Shown in pieces: positions 62,608 through 64,000 of a stretch of 64,000 bases of DNA. A program made the position numbers and the translations under genes. The notes below the pieces were generated by a model. That model worked only from the letters and a program-made list of their open reading frames with translations, was not told where the DNA came from and ran no database searches. The DNA is taken from the NCBI RefSeq assembly GCF_004570865.1, contig NZ_SPQS01000016.1, positions 62,001 through 126,000 on the forward strand, read 5' to 3'. The DNA is from Bradyrhizobium frederickii (lineage in GTDB: Bacteria; Pseudomonadota; Alphaproteobacteria; Rhizobiales; Xanthobacteraceae). The first letter of the stretch is position 1. Each line of letters begins with the position of its first letter.

Positions 62608-63567
62608 ATGCGCAACACCGCGATGAACATGGTCCACAAGCTCGCCGCGCGCGACGAGCGGGTGCTTTACATCGGCTCCGATCCCGGCGCGGGCACCTTG
62701 CGCGCAATGAGCAAGGAGTTTCCCAAGCGCCATCTGATCGAGGGCATTTCGGAAGCGCACATCATCGGCATGTCGGCCGGTCTGGCGATGGAGGGCTTCG
62801 TCCCCTACGTCAACACCATCGCGACCTTCCTCACCCGCCGCTGCTACGAACAGGTCGCCGTCGATCTCTGCCTGCACAACCTGCCGGTACGGCTGATCGC
62901 CAATGGCGGCGGTCTCGTTTACGCGCCGCTCGGCCCCACCCACCAGGCGATCGAAGACATCGCCATCATGCGGGCGCTGCCGAACATGACGGTGGTCTGC
63001 CCGTGCGACGCCGACGAGGCCGCGCGGCTGATGGAAAAGACGCTCGACTGGACCGGGCCGATCTACATCCGGCTGGGCAAGGGTGGCGACGCCATCGTCT
63101 CGAAGGCCGAGCACGGCTTCGAGATCGGCAAGGCCATCTTGATGCGGCCGCCGGGCGAGGTCCTCATGGTGACCACCGGCATCATGCTTCAGCGCGCAAT
63201 CGCCGCCGCCGACCAGCTCGCCGCGCAAGGCATTCGCGCCGGCATCCTGCACATGCATACTGTGAAGCCGCTCGACGCCGAGGCGCTGCTCCAGGCGGTG
63301 CGCGGCACCAAGCTCGTGGCGACGCTGGAGGAGCACGTGCCCTCCGGCGGCCTCGGCAGCGCCGTCGCCGAAGCGCTGATCGACAGGCTCGGCTCCGGCT
63401 TCCCTGCGATGCTGCGGCTGTCGCTGCCGGACCGCTTCATGCACAATTACGGCTCGCAGGATTCGCTGCTGAAGAAGCACGGACTGTCCGCCAACGCCAT
63501 CGCGACGTCGATCGAGCACGCGCTCGCGGCGTCGCGCAGCTCCGCTCCTCAACTTCATTCCACCTGA
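62608..63567 (+). CDS. Transketolase, C-terminal subunit
   Basis: 319-aa partner carrying the pyrimidine-binding (GISEAHIIGMSAGLAMEGFVPYVNTIATFLTRR) and C-terminal domains (VTTGIMLQRAIAAADQLAAQGIRAGILHMHTVKPLDAEALL). With the preceding subunit it forms one active transketolase-like enzyme. 10 bases between the two genes, 8 to the next. Confidence 0.9.
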   Translation: MRNTAMNMVHKLAARDERVLYIGSDPGAGTLRAMSKEFPKRHLIEGISEAHIIGMSAGLAMEGFVPYVNTIATFLTRRCYEQVAVDLCLHNLPVRLIANGGGLVYAPLGPTHQAIEDIAIMRALPNMTVVCPCDADEAARLMEKTLDWTGPIYIRLGKGGDAIVSKAEHGFEIGKAILMRPPGEVLMVTTGIMLQRAIAAADQLAAQGIRAGILHMHTVKPLDAEALLQAVRGTKLVATLEEHVPSGGLGSAVAEALIDRLGSGFPAMLRLSLPDRFMHNYGSQDSLLKKHGLSANAIATSIEHALAASRSSAPQLHST

Positions 63568-63575
63568 CGGGTCAC

Positions 63576-64000
63576 ATGTACGACGTTCGATATTCCTATC
63601 TGCTCGAGCAATTCGCCGACCCCGCTCCGATCCTGGCCGAGATCGGCCGGCTGGTGGCGACCGGTGACTTCACCCTTGGCAAGCCCGTTGCCGAATTCGA
63701 GAAGCGCTTTGCCGAACTGATCGGTGTGCGCCACGCCATCGGCGTCGGATCGGGCACCGACGCGCTCAAGCTGCCGCTCAAGGCGCTCGGCATCGGCCAT
63801 GGCGACGAGGTCATCACCGCCGCCAACACCTTCATCGCCACCGTCGGTGCGATCGCGGAGACCGGCGCGACGCCGGTGCTGGTCGATTGCGACGATTCCT
63901 TCTGCATGAACGTCGACCAGGTCGAAGCCGCGATTACCAAGAAGACCAAGGCGATCATGCCGGTCCAGCTGACCGGCGAGGTCACCGACATGGGCAAGCT
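63576..64000 (+). CDS. DegT/DnrJ/EryC1/StrS aminotransferase (3' partial)
   Basis: First 141 codons of a PLP-dependent sugar aminotransferase: MYDVRYSYLLEQFADPAPIL, ATGDFTLGKPVAEFEKRFAELIGVRHAIGVGSGTDALKLPLKALGIGHGDEVITAANTFIATVGAI, the last part typical of the DegT family. The PLP-Lys is beyond the window edge. Probably aminates a keto-sugar made by the other genes; last visible gene of the operon. Confidence 0.9.
   Translation, partial: MYDVRYSYLLEQFADPAPILAEIGRLVATGDFTLGKPVAEFEKRFAELIGVRHAIGVGSGTDALKLPLKALGIGHGDEVITAANTFIATVGAIAETGATPVLVDCDDSFCMNVDQVEAAITKKTKAIMPVQLTGEVTDMGK

Overview
This is a GC-rich window from an alphaproteobacterium, most likely Bradyrhizobium or a close relative in the Nitrobacteraceae. 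The support is the contiguous str-S10-spc-alpha ribosomal block with adk next to secY, an ATP12-type F1-ATPase assembly chaperone, the sequence character of RpoA/RpoB/RpoC and EF-Tu, and several palindromic intergenic repeats typical of these genomes. No rRNA, tRNA, CRISPR, transposase or integrase was found. The species assignment is inference; the gene identities mostly rest on clear motifs.

Layout. 1-14640 is ordinary chromosomal accessory and housekeeping DNA: a dienelactone hydrolase (cut by the window edge), a class D beta-lactamase with a twin-arginine leader, a FlhB C-terminal-domain protein with a FliK-like protein, an ATP12 chaperone, an RluA-type pseudouridine synthase, a rarA-htrA pair with a 4-base overlap, an outer-membrane porin, a divergent HxlR regulator/quinone oxidoreductase pair, a DUF1330 protein, an SDR dehydrogenase and a Bug/TctC periplasmic binding protein. 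Palindromic repeats and shared convergent terminators separate these units.

14723-52920, all on the minus strand, is the information-processing block. Read in the direction of transcription it runs secE-nusG-rplK-rplA-(2-hydroxyacid dehydrogenase)-rplJ-rplL-rpoB-rpoC, then an intrusion of two non-ribosomal genes (a flavin oxidoreductase fused to a methyltransferase, and an MsbA-like ABC exporter with acidic tails), then rpsL-rpsG-fusA-tuf-rpsJ-rplC-rplD-rplW-rplB-rpsS-rplV-rpsC-rplP-rpmC-rpsQ-rplN-rplX-rplE-rpsN-rpsH-rplF-rplR-rpsE-rpmD-rplO-secY-adk-rpsM-rpsK-rpoA-rplQ, ending at a strong bidirectional terminator. The adenylate kinase here carries a roughly 100-residue lysine/alanine tail resembling histone H1. 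Repeats and hairpins lie inside the block at several junctions.

53291-64000 is a surface-carbohydrate / nucleotide-sugar cassette built around a divergent promoter. Leftward: SIS-domain phosphosugar isomerase, a flippase-like polytopic membrane protein and a TylC3-type sugar C-methyltransferase. Rightward: two NAD-dependent sugar epimerases, a nucleotidyltransferase-PfkB kinase fusion in the reverse domain order to HldE, a small HAD protein, an APH-fold kinase, a split transketolase (two subunits) and the start of a DegT-family aminotransferase. The rightward genes overlap or nearly touch, so they look like one operon making and modifying an activated sugar, plausibly a heptose-like, branched or amino sugar. 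The product cannot be told from sequence alone, and the cassette continues beyond the window. This cassette, the flavin enzyme-methyltransferase/ABC pair and the histone-tailed adenylate kinase are the most unusual contents.
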